A stretch of DNA of 64,000 nt from DATFVA01 sp963800255. GTDB lineage: Bacteria > Bacteroidota > Ignavibacteria > Ignavibacteriales > Ignavibacteriaceae. Positions 26,040-35,406 of the stretch are shown piece after piece (position 1 is the first letter of the stretch; every line of letters begins with the position of its first letter). A program made the translations under genes and the position numbers. The notes beneath the pieces were generated by a model. The model made no database searches, was not told the origin of the DNA, and saw nothing but the letters and a program-made list of their open reading frames with translations. The stretch spans positions 310,001 to 374,000 of the forward strand of contig CAWDAK010000009.1 of NCBI GenBank assembly GCA_963800255.1, read 5' to 3'.

Positions 26040-26915
26040 TCACTCTCCCAGTGAATTCATTGCAGCATCAAGGACAGGACTATTTTTCTCAGTCAGTCTG
26101 TTTAAAGGCAGACGAAGAACATTTTTACAATGTCCCATTCTGCTCATCACATACTTTACAGGGGCAGGACTAGCTTCAATAAACAATTTATTCATCATAT
26201 CATTATACTTATCGTTCATCTGCCGGGCTTTATCTATTTCATTCTTAAGTAATGCATTGGTAAGTTTTTTCATTAAGTGAGGATAGGGATTTGAGAATAC
26301 AGAAACCACACCTGCACCGCCAAGGGATATGATCGGCAGGGTCTGGTCGTCATTACCTGAATAAACCAGCATAGCCGAAGGTTTTGAGGCAATAAGTTCG
26401 GCAATCTGGCTGATATTTCCGCTTGCTTCCTTAATACCGATAACATTTTTGCATGTTTCAAATATCCTTACCGCAGTTTCAGGAAGGATGTTCATACCGG
26501 TACGTGAGGGGACGTTGTACAAAATTATTGGCAGAGTAGTTTTTTCTGAAATATACCTATAATGTTCAATTAAACTTGACTGGGTTCCTTTGTTATAATA
26601 AGGATTAACGATGAGGAGTCCATCTACTGCAAGATCTTCAGCCATCCTGTTAAGCTCAACAACATGAGTAGTATTATTTGTTCCGGTGCCTACGATGACA
26701 GGGACTTTTCCTTTGACTGTTTCCAGAACGGTACTGATAATTTTTTTTCTTTCATCGTCATTTATTACGGGTGATTCACCTGTGGTTCCAAGTACAATTA
26801 GGGCGTCTATTCCACCCTTTAACTGATGTTGAGTTATTTTGCCAAGTGAATCATAATCAACACTAAGGTCTTCATTGAAAGGAGTAATTAGAGCAGTTCC
26901 GGTTCCTTTAAACAT
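26040..26915 (-). CDS. dapA: 4-hydroxy-tetrahydrodipicolinate synthase
   Basis: 291 residues, the normal length. The start reads GTGTALITPFNEDLSVDY. LGTTGESPVINDDER is the substrate loop, YNVPSRTGMNI carries the catalytic tyrosine, and GIKEASGNISQ carries the Schiff-base lysine. It condenses pyruvate with aspartate semialdehyde, the branch point to diaminopimelate and lysine. It is first in the run dapA-dapB-dapH-lysC, so its promoter in the gap upstream (26916-27040) should drive the operon. I found no lysine riboswitch-like structure in that short gap. Confidence 0.96.
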   Translation of the reverse strand: MFKGTGTALITPFNEDLSVDYDSLGKITQHQLKGGIDALIVLGTTGESPVINDDERKKIISTVLETVKGKVPVIVGTGTNNTTHVVELNRMAEDLAVDGLLIVNPYYNKGTQSSLIEHYRYISEKTTLPIILYNVPSRTGMNILPETAVRIFETCKNVIGIKEASGNISQIAELIASKPSAMLVYSGNDDQTLPIISLGGAGVVSVFSNPYPHLMKKLTNALLKNEIDKARQMNDKYNDMMNKLFIEASPAPVKYVMSRMGHCKNVLRLPLNRLTEKNSPVLDAAMNSLGE

Positions 26916-27040
26916 CGGTCATTCCTTCTAATTAATAAACGTGGAAATATATTTTATAAAAATAACCGGAAAGGTTGTAATATGAAAGAAAGAGGAAGAA
27001 TTTCCACTAACCCCTATTCAGATTTATTTCTTCAAATATT

Positions 27041-27169
27041 TTAATTCAGAACCAGGGCCATAAAAATTATTACCCCTACCCATGAGATCAGCCATCCCAG
27101 GGCAATAAACAGAATAAAAAGTAGAGCATTATATTCAATAAACCAGTTTTTCATCTTAAGCCAGCTCAT
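27041..27169 (-). CDS. Small hydrophobic membrane protein (42 residues)
   Basis: The minus strand has a complete small frame starting MSWLKMKNWFIEYN, followed by one long hydrophobic stretch (ALLFILFIALGWLISWVG onwards) and ending ALVLN-stop. A strong ribosome site GGGAGG stands seven bases before the ATG, which together with the transmembrane composition supports a real gene. Tryptophans flank the membrane segment. Function is unknown; a small single- or hairpin-spanning inner-membrane protein is likely. A second 42-residue membrane protein lies 168 bases upstream on the same strand. Confidence 0.6.
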   Translation of the reverse strand: MSWLKMKNWFIEYNALLFILFIALGWLISWVGVIIFMALVLN

Positions 27170-27336
27170 TTTATCCTCCCTGTTGATAATGAGACACAAT
27201 TATTAATAAACAAAGTATATACCAGATATGAATTTAGCTGTATTACAGGTTTTTCTAGGGTATTAATCCGCTTAGGTTTTGAAAAAATGGGAAAGACCCC
27301 CGTATTAAATTTCATTATTGGGAAAAAAATCGTAAT

Positions 27337-27465
27337 CTAGCTCCTGAATAAGGACCTTAGATCTGTTTTATCAAATAAATGTGACCGTTTATACTGCGGG
27401 GGAACGAACAGGTTATAAATAAGGTATAGCAGAATGAAGCCCGCGATTAAATAAATTTCTTCCAT
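27337..27465 (-). CDS. Small single-span membrane protein (42 residues)
   Basis: A minus-strand frame reads MEEIYLIAGFILLYLIYNLF, then a basic, polar tail containing PPQYKRSHLFDKTD and ending FRS-stop. GAGGAG lies about 11 bases before the ATG. One transmembrane helix at about 4-20 with the positively charged tail on the cytoplasmic side is predicted. No homologue is recognised. It shares strand, length and setting with the 42-residue protein at 27041-27169, though their sequences differ. Confidence 0.55.
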   Translation of the reverse strand: MEEIYLIAGFILLYLIYNLFVPPQYKRSHLFDKTDLRSLFRS

Positions 27466-27668
27466 CTTTGATAGCTCCTCAATTTAAATTTATTCACTGC
27501 CCACTCAACTGGTATCAAAATGATTAAAATTAAATTTTAATGCTGTGTCTATTATCATTCTCTTCATCGCCTCCAGCTAGAAGAGAAAAAGTTGTGATGA
27601 AGGAACGAGTAGTTTACTGATTGGATATAAAAACGTTAATAATTATATTTGCTTCTTGAAATTAAAAT

Positions 27669-27742
27669 GCGCCCGTAGCTCAACTGGATAGAGCGTTTGA
27701 CTACGGATCAAAAGGTTGAGGGTTCGAATCCTTCCGGGCGTA
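27669..27742 (+). tRNA. tRNA-Arg (anticodon ACG)
   Basis: A full 74-base cloverleaf can be drawn. The 7-base acceptor stem is GCGCCCG/CGGGCGT with one G-U end pair. The D arm is GCTC/GAGC and the anticodon stem TTTGA/TCAAA with loop CTACGGA, giving anticodon ACG. The variable loop is AGGTT, the T arm GAGGG-TTCGAAT-CCTTC and the discriminator base A. CCA is not encoded. The first anticodon base A would be edited to inosine by TadA, which is encoded at 38490. Confidence 0.95.
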
Positions 27743-27806
27743 CAAGTTAAACTTATTAATAACATTACTTTAAACAGGGGTAATTGAGCAGTTCAGGGTA
27801 ATATCC

Positions 27807-28124
27807 TTACCTAGAATCAGGTAAAGCGGTTGTATGAGGACGTTCAGCAAGATTCCACAAAGCAAAAACAAAGACAATACCTCCCGTTACAAAGAAATTC
27901 CAGGGCATCAAAAAATTAAACCAGCTTGCGCAGAGAACCAGCCATATCCCAACGAATAGGTTTAATATTCCCTCCCAGCTTTTTATACTTATAAAACCTA
28001 TCACGCCTGAAATAATAACGACTATACCGGCAGTTATCATTAGTGTCGGATTTCTAAAATCACCGACGAATCCGCTGACTATCAGCCACAAACCAATTAC
28101 CAGGTTGATCCATGCAGTCCACAT
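27807..28124 (-). CDS. SPW-repeat membrane protein
   Basis: 105 residues with four hydrophobic segments in two similar halves: WTAWINLVIGLWLIVSGFV / TAGIVVIISGVIGF and WEGILNLFVGIWLVLCASWF / FFVTGGIVFVFALWNL. The W-x2-x-N-x2-x-G-x-W pattern is that of SPW-repeat proteins, small inner-membrane proteins of unknown function. It is monocistronic and oriented away from the response-regulator gene at 28344. Confidence 0.75.
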   Translation of the reverse strand: MWTAWINLVIGLWLIVSGFVGDFRNPTLMITAGIVVIISGVIGFISIKSWEGILNLFVGIWLVLCASWFNFLMPWNFFVTGGIVFVFALWNLAERPHTTALPDSR

Positions 28125-28343
28125 AATAAACTCCTTACGGAAAAATTATTTGATTAAACATATAATTTCCTTTTGAGTATGCCTGTGAGCAAAAGCCTGT
28201 CCACAAATCCTGAATACTTTCATTTAATCTAATAGTAAATATCATGCGCCAGGGATTTGTATTTTGGAATACAAGGTTGAAAATTAACACATTTATTTTC
28301 GTGATTTTGTCAGATCTTAAAGAAAATAAAAAGGACCATAATT

Positions 28344-28748
28344 ATGAAAAGTCCGAGAATAATGGTGGTTGAAGACAAAGCAATTATTGCTCTTGATATA
28401 ATGAGATTTTTAATAAGCAAGGGTTATAAGGATACAAGCTATTATCTTAACGGGGAGGATGCTTTTCTGGCTATCCAATCCGTAAAACCTGACCTTGTTA
28501 TTCTTGACGTGATACTTCATGGTAGTATATCAGGAATAGACATTGCAGAAGAATTAAACCGGCTCACAATCCCATTTATATTCGTGTCTGCTTTATCAAA
28601 CCCGAATCATCAGCTGGCTGTATCAAAACTTAAACCCGCTGCAGTTTTCTTAAAACCTGTGAACCTCAATGAAGTTCTCACAATGGTTCAAAAAGTGCTC
28701 ACAATTGAAAAAATTAATAATATCAGGCTTTCCAGCTTTCTAAATTAA
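28344..28748 (+). CDS. Single-domain response regulator
   Basis: 134 residues, essentially one receiver domain: acidic residues Glu10-Asp11, phospho-acceptor Asp55 (LVILDVIL), the serine switch residue in FVSALS and Lys104 (FLKP). There is no output domain, only a short C-terminal helix. It probably relays phosphate or acts by protein contact, as in the many orphan receivers of this lineage. No kinase is adjacent. Its last nine bases overlap the convergent gene ending at 28740. Confidence 0.85.
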   Translation: MKSPRIMVVEDKAIIALDIMRFLISKGYKDTSYYLNGEDAFLAIQSVKPDLVILDVILHGSISGIDIAEELNRLTIPFIFVSALSNPNHQLAVSKLKPAAVFLKPVNLNEVLTMVQKVLTIEKINNIRLSSFLN

Positions 28749-29615
28749 TTTAAGTTCTGTAATGAACATTGAAGAGGAATCATAGAGCTTATCCCCTCTT
28801 AGTCCCGGTGAATAGTCGGCTTCAGCGAGTTTTATTCCGAATGTCTGATTTGTAACCGAACTATTTATCCTTCTATATTCAATATTACATCTCAGCTCCG
28901 GAAATTCATTAATCCTGTCGCCATTTGTAATCTCATTATACCAGAAAAATAATTCAGTATAAATTTCCGGCACAATTACTTCAGATGATAAAGGGTTGTG
29001 ACGGGATGGAAGAATAAAATCATTTTTCTGCCAGTTATTAAGAAGAACAGTTTCCTTTGAAGAAGAATAAGCAAGCTTCTCAGATTTAATGGTCACGATA
29101 TTATCATTCTCTTCGATTATGAATAAATGGAATAAATCATTGGTTTTTATGAGCTTAATAGAACTTTTAAGATCAAAGGAAAATTTACTTCTTACTTCAA
29201 GTGCCGGCTCTTTGCCCGCATTTATAATCTGTATAGCAGGTGAACTGCGTTCATTAAATTTAAAAGAAAGTTTTCCCAATCCTGCGTCGGTGATGAAATT
29301 AATATTAAGCGGTTTAAGAAATAATCTTGGTTTATCGGCTTCAAAAACCTCCTTTCTAATGATCCTGAATGAATCATTCACCTGCTGAATCCTCAGAGTA
29401 GTGAATAATAAAGTTACAACATAAAGAAACGCACCCAATGCAAGCAGCGGAAATTCAAAGTATCTAAGCCACTCATACAAACCCGTTTGATTCATTTCAA
29501 AAACAGGAAGCGGATCTAAAAAAATAACATACAGGGAATATACTGTGGCAGCAAGGAGGATTATAGATATCAGAATTAAGATTCCTGCTAAGAATCCTGA
29601 AAAAATATTTCTCAT
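28740..29615 (-). CDS. Membrane protein of unknown function
   Basis: 291 residues. Two membrane segments at about 10-30 (FLAGILILISIILLAATVYSLYVIF) and 53-70 (FPLLALGAFLYVVTLLFT) are followed by a ~215-residue soluble domain, predicted mostly beta by its alternating pattern. It has no recognisable catalytic motif and no cysteine-rich or repeat region. It overlaps the end of the receiver gene by nine bases on the opposite strand. I do not recognise the family. Confidence 0.65.
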   Translation of the reverse strand: MRNIFSGFLAGILILISIILLAATVYSLYVIFLDPLPVFEMNQTGLYEWLRYFEFPLLALGAFLYVVTLLFTTLRIQQVNDSFRIIRKEVFEADKPRLFLKPLNINFITDAGLGKLSFKFNERSSPAIQIINAGKEPALEVRSKFSFDLKSSIKLIKTNDLFHLFIIEENDNIVTIKSEKLAYSSSKETVLLNNWQKNDFILPSRHNPLSSEVIVPEIYTELFFWYNEITNGDRINEFPELRCNIEYRRINSSVTNQTFGIKLAEADYSPGLRGDKLYDSSSMFITELKLI

Positions 29616-29651
29616 TCAAATCAATCTTTCAATTTTTATTAAGAAAAGACG

Positions 29652-29707
29652 TCCCGGCGGTTGATTAAAACTATTTAAAATAGGGACTATCTGCATTCCT
29701 GCCGGGA
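29652..29707 (-). terminator. Long inverted repeat downstream of the Crp/Fnr gene
   Basis: TCCCGGC (29652-29658) pairs with GCCGGGA (29701-29707) across 42 bases. Inside lies a second stem, CTATTT/AAATAG at 29671-29683. It sits 50 bases past the stop of the regulator at 29757 and upstream of the gene starting at 29615. It could be a terminator-like structure or a leader element of the membrane protein gene; no T tract follows closely. Confidence 0.3.
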
Positions 29708-29756
29708 TAAAAGTATAGTATTATTTTTATTGAATTTACTGACAAAAACGATTGGA

Positions 29757-30439
29757 TCAGCCGAATGATTTTTTGAATGTATTATAATCGGGTATTCTTA
29801 TTTTCGAGCCATCGAGCTGTATCAATCCTTTTTTTTCCAATGAATGCAGTACCCTGGAAACTGTTTCCCTTGATGTTCCGGCAATATTAGCAATATCATG
29901 CTGAAACGGGAGATCTACCTCGACCAGTCCCTGTTTCATTACCCCTGATAACTCAGCAAGCTGTATGATGGCTGATACTATTTTTCCCTCAGCTTTTAAA
30001 GGGAAAGAGATTTTATTTTATCGTCAGCTGCTCTCAGTCTTTTGATAAGCCCTTCAAGGATTGCATAAGTTATTTTCGGGTTATATTCTATCAATTGCAT
30101 AAATTGTTCTCTGCCAAGGTAAAATAATTCAGTATCTTCCATAGCTGCAACATTGGCGGAAGGGTTTTCGCCGTCAAGAAGCGACATTTCTCCGAAGTAC
30201 TCGTATTCACCCAGTATTGTTAGAATTATTTCTCTCCCTTCGGTATCATTCCTGGTTACTTTAACTGAACCTTTGGTGATAATGAATAATCCTGAAGGAT
30301 TTTCATTATTCTCATCCATAATCAGCATATCTTTTTTATAACTGCGCGTAACCCCAAGTTCCTCGATCCTGCCGAGAATATTATCATCAAGTTCAGAGAA
30401 AATGGGAACATATTTCAGAACGATTTTGGATTCAAGCAT
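29757..30439 (-). pseudogene. Crp/Fnr-family transcription regulator, frameshifted
   Basis: The N-terminal half (29996-30439, 147 codons) is a cyclic-nucleotide-binding-type domain: SGLFIITKGSVKVTRN, FGEMSLLDGENPSANVAA and the start of the long dimer helix (YAILEGLIKRLRAADDKIKSLS). It hits a TAA at TCC CTT TAA. The other half continues in a different frame as KAEGKIVSAIIQLAELSG and a winged helix-turn-helix (IANIAGTSRETVSRVLHSLEKKGL), ending at 29757. Adding one base to the TTT run (AAA at 29998-30000 on plus) restores a 227-residue protein of normal Crp/Fnr length with an unbroken dimer helix. So one base is missing, by real mutation or by sequencing error. The recognition-helix residues SRETVSR are intact. 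Confidence 0.8.
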
Positions 30440-30620
30440 TTAATCAACACTTTACATTTATTATTACTTAATAGTTGGCAATTTAAATTTCTATTTTAAA
30501 ATAAATGTGCGTTGAAAGACAATATCAGTTCAGACGTGATTTTGTGATTTATTACCATAACCGCAGACCAATATCTTCCGTTGACAAAAGCCTTACATCA
30601 ATTCACCGGAGGCATAAAAA

Positions 30621-30647
30621 AAACGGCGCACACTCTGTACGCCGTTT
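30621..30647 (-). terminator. Strong intrinsic terminator of the large T9SS gene
   Basis: AAACGGCG (30621-30628) pairs perfectly with CGCCGTTT (30640-30647) around an 11-base loop, 24 bases past the stop at 30671. On the minus strand the stem is followed by an uninterrupted T run (the A run at 30616-30623 on plus). This is the clearest factor-independent terminator in the window. Confidence 0.9.
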
Positions 30648-30670
30648 GTATTTTAACCTGTAATTGGGGG

Positions 30671-33600
30671 TTATCGAATCAGAAGCATTTTCTTAACAGA
30701 AGTAAACTTACCTGCTGTAATTTTGTACAAGTACATTCCGCTTGCTGCTGACCGGCCTGAACTGTTCAATCCATCCCATTGAATGGTATGATTTCCAACT
30801 TCCTTAGCATCATCAACGAGTGTTCGGATCCTCTCACCAAGTGAATTATAAATCTCAAGCCTTACATGCTGAGCTTCAGGGAGAGAGTATTTAATAATCG
30901 TTGTAGGATTGAAAGGATTAGGATAATTCTGCGATAGACTGTAGACCCTCGGTAATACAACTGAAACATTTATTGAGGATGAAAATGCAAAGGCACCATT
31001 AAAGTCTACCTGCTTCAGCCTGTATGTATAACTTCCATCCTCCAGGTTTTTATCTGCAAACGAGTAGGATTTTTGTTCAGATGTTGTGCCATCACCTTTT
31101 ACAAACCCGACAGTTCGGAATTCCAGGCCTTCGGCTTTTCTCTGAATTTCGAATCCCTGGTTATTAAGCTGTGTAGCTGCAGTCCAGTTTAGCTTTACAC
31201 TATTTCCTTCTGCTTCAGCTGTGAATGATGTGAGTTCAACCGGGACTACTGTTACGGTATCTGAAATGAATGCAGAAACCATCAGGTTGCCTGCCGGGAA
31301 ATCCTGCCACCCTGTACTGCCAAGATAAAACTTACCTCTTCCAGCATTTGGCGGATTGGAATCGACGCCTATGCCCGGAGCACCAGGACTGTCAGGCAGA
31401 TAATTAATAAGTACCCAGAAGTCGCCTGATTCAATTTCAGGAGGTTCACTGCCGGGAACAGTAACGGTAAAGTTTTTCACGGTACCGGTACCCGTACCTT
31501 CAACGCGGTATGGTCCGGCAAGAGGTCTGCCCGGGAATCCTGAACTATCCTCATTTATTGTAAAGTCGAATGCATCTTTGCCGTTTCCGATGGTTTTCAT
31601 TCTCAGTACTCTTACAGGATAATAAGTTGGTGTGAATCTTACAGCGAACTTATTTTTGTCAAATGTAAAGTCGACTACGTAAAAAGCTTCCCATGAACCA
31701 TCATCGTATTTAAGCTCTGTTAGAGCAGGATCCTGGCAGGCAAAGGCACCGGCAGGCTGACTGGCGGGACCTGTCAGCGTATCGTTATTAACAATGATGT
31801 ATGCCTGAAGTGTATATTCATACCACTGCATACAGCCAACATTAGTATCCACAATGCTTTCCACACCGGGACCAACGTTAGCGAAGAATTGTCCGTTTTT
31901 CATCACCCTGATCTGAGGTGGAACAGGCAATGGATCGTTATTAAGACCAAGCTGTGGATCATCCCAGGTTAATACCAGGTTCTGACCCTGCCGTGCAACA
32001 TCGATATTGCCGGGTATCTGAGGAGGAGCATTGAGTGTGACGTCAATATTAACATCACCGAAATAGTGAGGTTCAAAAACTGAATTCATCGTTTGCGGCC
32101 ACCAGCCATGGAATATAGCAGCGCCGGCGTCTCTGGCGATAAGGAAGCCTCCAAGACCGACAACTTTATCAGGTCCGTAAACCTGCAGCTGGTAGCCTTC
32201 CATAAATCCCATCGGAATAGCAACTTCACCCTGAAGATGTCCGGCACCATCACTGAAAGCCACCTGTCCATCTGTAAGAGTTATAACATTGCCTACTCCG
32301 CCATTGGTGAATATTTCCCTGAACCTAAGATCTGCACCGGACGGATGCCAGTATGCCCAGAAATTACCTTCCTGGTAAATCGGGGGTGCATCATTCGGCT
32401 CAAAGGTTTTATTATGGTTGTCGTCAAAATATAATCCGAATCCCTCATTATCATCCAGGGTAGTATTAAGAAAATCCTCGCCTGCTACATAAAGCATATC
32501 ATTCTGATCATCGAATTTGAAATACATGAAAACAGATCCCTGCGGGATTGCAGGACTGCCTGAATAACCAAGGACATCAGAAACATCTACTTTGAAAGCA
32601 TCATCCCATTCACCTGCAGACAGTACTCCATCGATTACAGGATCACTTCCCTGCGGAGCTGCAAAACTGAATGTAAACAATGAATCATTTACCTGACCAA
32701 AGGCCTCGTTGGAATACTCACTCTGTCCCAGGTCAGTAACAACGCTGGCAACATAATAATACTCTTTAAGAGGATATACGTCAGTATCAGTGTAACCGGC
32801 CTGCGCCGCAGCAACACTTGCAATTTTACTATATGGTCCTCCCGAAACAGGACTCCTGTAAATGTAAACGCTATCAACCAGCAGCATTTGCATACCTGCA
32901 GGTTCATAGCCTGAACCGCTTTTACTGCCAACTGCTGACAAGTTTTCTGATTCATTTACAGCATCATATTCATCACCGACAGCTTTTGCCTTCTGTATCT
33001 CCTTAATACGATCAGGATACAAAGCAGCGAGTGACCAGGTAAGATTAATTGCTCCAATTTCTCCTGTAGTAGCGCTAAGAACCGGGGCTGAGATACCCGA
33101 AGGATCCAGCTGGAAGTTGATTCCAGAAGTTGTGTTTCCCTCCGTAACATTTACGCCGGATGTCTCGCCAAAATTATAGCCGGGTTTTTCGGCTCTTACA
33201 GTATAAGTACCTGCGGGAACATTTTGAATAGTATAATTACCTGAAGCATCGGTAATGGCTGTCCTCACTGTGCCCTGAGCCGATACGGTAACTCCGCTGT
33301 CGTCGTTAGTATCCGTCAGATCAATTGTCCCGCTTATTGCTCCGCCGCCAAGGTTTACTTCAGAATAAGATGCCCTGCCGCCGCTTCCGAATTCCCTTGC
33401 GTGGACAGCTTTACCGCCGGCCATTACCCTGCTGCCGTCTGGCGAAAGATCAACAGAGAAAAATGACCCCGGGGTAGTAACTGTATAAGTAGGATCGCCC
33501 GTGGCAACATCAAATACAATAAGGCTGGTCCTGTTGGCACTATAATAATCACCCCAGCTCGCGGCTGCGGCAACCTTTCCATCATCGGATAAAGAAACAT

Positions 33601-34706
33601 CATCTACCAGATCCCCCAACCCGCTATACACCCATTTTGGTGTTCCGTCACCATACGTATCAAATGCAATAACGGTTCCATCATAAGATGATGAGGAAAG
33701 AAACATAAGCGTACCAGCTGCAATCGTACTTCCATCGGCAGAAACAGCTACTGATGAAGCCCAGTTAGTATAAATCCCGGCAGGAACTCTATACTGCCAA
33801 AGCAGGGAGTATGAGCTGCTGCCCGAATCATAAATCCAGGTTTGTACAAACCCACTGTTATCAGCGGTTGCAATAACCGATCCATCCCCGCTTATAGCCG
33901 CCGGAGATTCGGTATTACTCACAAAATTATCCCATATGGGCGAACCATCAGCACTGTGAAGTACGTATAGATGGTAGCGTCCATTTACCACTACGGTAGA
34001 ACCGTCGACAGAAATGTTTGCTCCGGCCCAGTTACCTATTTCAGCAGCCGGAACTTCTTTTGTCCAATTAACCACTGGTGTTCCAGAGAGGTCAACAGAA
34101 TAAACCACCGAAGTATTTCCATTCCCTGCAGCCTGTGCAAGAAAAATAGCCTGGTTTCCATCACGGGAAACGGCAGCGTAACTGGCATACAAGCTGTCAG
34201 GCATTATATTCTGATATAATACAGTACCGGTCGCATTATCCAGAACATCGAATTCAGTTCCTCTCGTTACAACAGTAACGTTATCTGCCACATCCACAGA
34301 CGGATCATTAGGCACCGTTGGATATTCCCATTGAGGTGTATTATTTGCTTCGGTATACCGTGATACCCTCATATCATTCAAACCCCAGCCAATTACAGGT
34401 ATTGTTCCGTCAGAATTAAGCTCTGTGAAATTCGCGATAGCTGCCCCGTCAAATGCGGACCATAGCTCACTGCCTCCGAGTACATACCTGAAGCCTTCAG
34501 CATTAGAACTTTTCACCTGCTGATGCGGCTTATAATTATTTTCGGATGTGTTTAATTCAGGAATAGTTTGAACTGCGGTCTTGTCACCCTTCTTTGAGTG
34601 TTTTCGTGCCAGCAGTGCTTTTCTGCTGGCCGAATGATTCGGCATTCAGGAGTAAAACAATAGTTGCCAATAAAAAGAAGAATCCAGTACGTAACCGAGA
34701 ATTCAT
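30671..34706 (-). CDS. Very large secreted T9SS protein (beta-propeller, CarboxypepD_reg, FN3-like, sorting domain), start region frame-disrupted
   Basis: The main frame (30671-34645) codes 1324 residues. It has a WD40/PQQ-like beta-propeller at about 55-430 with repeated ISVDGSTVVV/VSADGSTIAAG/LSPDGSRVMAGG blades, and a carboxypeptidase-regulatory-like domain at about 440-510. Fibronectin-like and CBM9-like regions follow (DGVLSAGEWDDA), then a T9SS type A sorting domain with YPNPFNPTT ending VKKMLLIR. The ATG at 34645 lacks a ribosome site and signal peptide. An ATG at 34706 has GGAGG five bases upstream and encodes MNSRLRTGFFFLLATIVLLLNAESFGQQ, a good signal peptide, but that frame stops at 34584. 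A one-base shift between about 34643 and 34584 joins them. The protein is probably an extracellular adhesin- or enzyme-associated scaffold; no catalytic site is recognised. Confidence 0.75.
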
Positions 34707-34810
34707 ATTACCTCCGCAATATTTAAAATGATTTGTTATTAGTGTGGGGTTGAGAAATGTTCTTTGCCGGTAAAAGCCTCCTTCCAGAGATCAGAAGATT
34801 GAGAGAATTT

Positions 34811-34827
34811 TTTAAGGTGACCTTAAA
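34811..34827. promoter_or_regulatory. Perfect 17-base palindrome upstream of the large T9SS gene
   Basis: TTTAAGGT-g-ACCTTAAA (34811-34827) is an uninterrupted 8+8 inverted repeat with a one-base centre, about 105 bases before the signal-peptide start at 34706 and 59 bases past the stop of the receiver gene. A hairpin cannot form with a one-base loop, so a dimeric regulator site is more likely than a terminator. Confidence 0.45.
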
Positions 34828-34885
34828 TTATAATCTTCTTTAATTAAATACAAAGCATCCAATTAAATTTTGGGTGACGTTAATC

Positions 34886-35257
34886 TCAGTTTTTATAGTT
34901 ATCGAAATAATTATCGATCATTTCGTTGAGTTCTTCAGGTTCGATGGGTTTTGAAAGTATAGCAAGAGGATCTGTACCGAGTGCCTCTTTATGGGTATGC
35001 TCATCAGTCGACGCCGTAATGTATATTACAGGTATCTTCCTTGATGTATTTATAAGTTTAACTGCATCTATACCATTTATTCCTTTCCCAAGCCGGATAT
35101 CCATAAGCATGAGATCAGGCACTGCCTGCTCGGCTTTGCGTACGGCTTCTTCTCCATTGCGTGCGACCAGTATTTCTCCGAAGCCATGTTCTTTAAGTAC
35201 TTTTTTAAGGTAGAGTGCAACAAGTCCTTCGTCTTCAACAACCAGAATTTTTTTCAT
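34886..35257 (-). CDS. Single-domain response regulator
   Basis: 123 residues, one receiver domain: acidic pair Glu8-Asp9, phospho-acceptor Asp53 (LMLMDIRL), Thr81 (YITAS) and Lys103 (LSKP). No output domain. The GKGINGIDAV insertion after the aspartate is typical of receivers found with hybrid kinases and CheY-like relays. It stands upstream of the large T9SS gene on the same strand, separated by a 179-base control region, so it may or may not be co-transcribed. No kinase gene is near. Confidence 0.87.
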   Translation of the reverse strand: MKKILVVEDEGLVALYLKKVLKEHGFGEILVARNGEEAVRKAEQAVPDLMLMDIRLGKGINGIDAVKLINTSRKIPVIYITASTDEHTHKEALGTDPLAILSKPIEPEELNEMIDNYFDNYKN

Positions 35258-35406
35258 ATTTGTTTAATATTAAATCCTGGTAAACTAATCGATATAATAG
35301 TTTTAAAGTTGTGCTTTATCTCATAGTTCCGAATCCAAAGAAGCAGATCCGGACTTATGATATGGTAATCGAACTGCCTATATTTAGAAAAACAAACAAT
35401 ACTATT

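Noticed and set aside
26916..27040. Lysine riboswitch upstream of dapA
   Set aside because: The leader is only about 125 bases before the next feature and shows none of the multi-helix structure or conserved core expected.
26982..27044. Plus-strand 20-residue frame after GGAAAGG between dapA and the small membrane protein
   Set aside because: Too short to support without conservation, and it overlaps the end of the better-supported 42-residue gene.
27505..27567. Twenty-residue minus-strand frame MKRMIIDTALKF... with GGAGG upstream
   Set aside because: The ribosome site is only about two bases from the first ATG, the product is very short and no property supports it.
29994..30000. Programmed minus-one frameshift at TTTAAAA in the Crp/Fnr gene
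   Set aside because: The heptamer T-TTA-AAA is not aligned with the incoming reading frame, so slippage there would not join the two halves.
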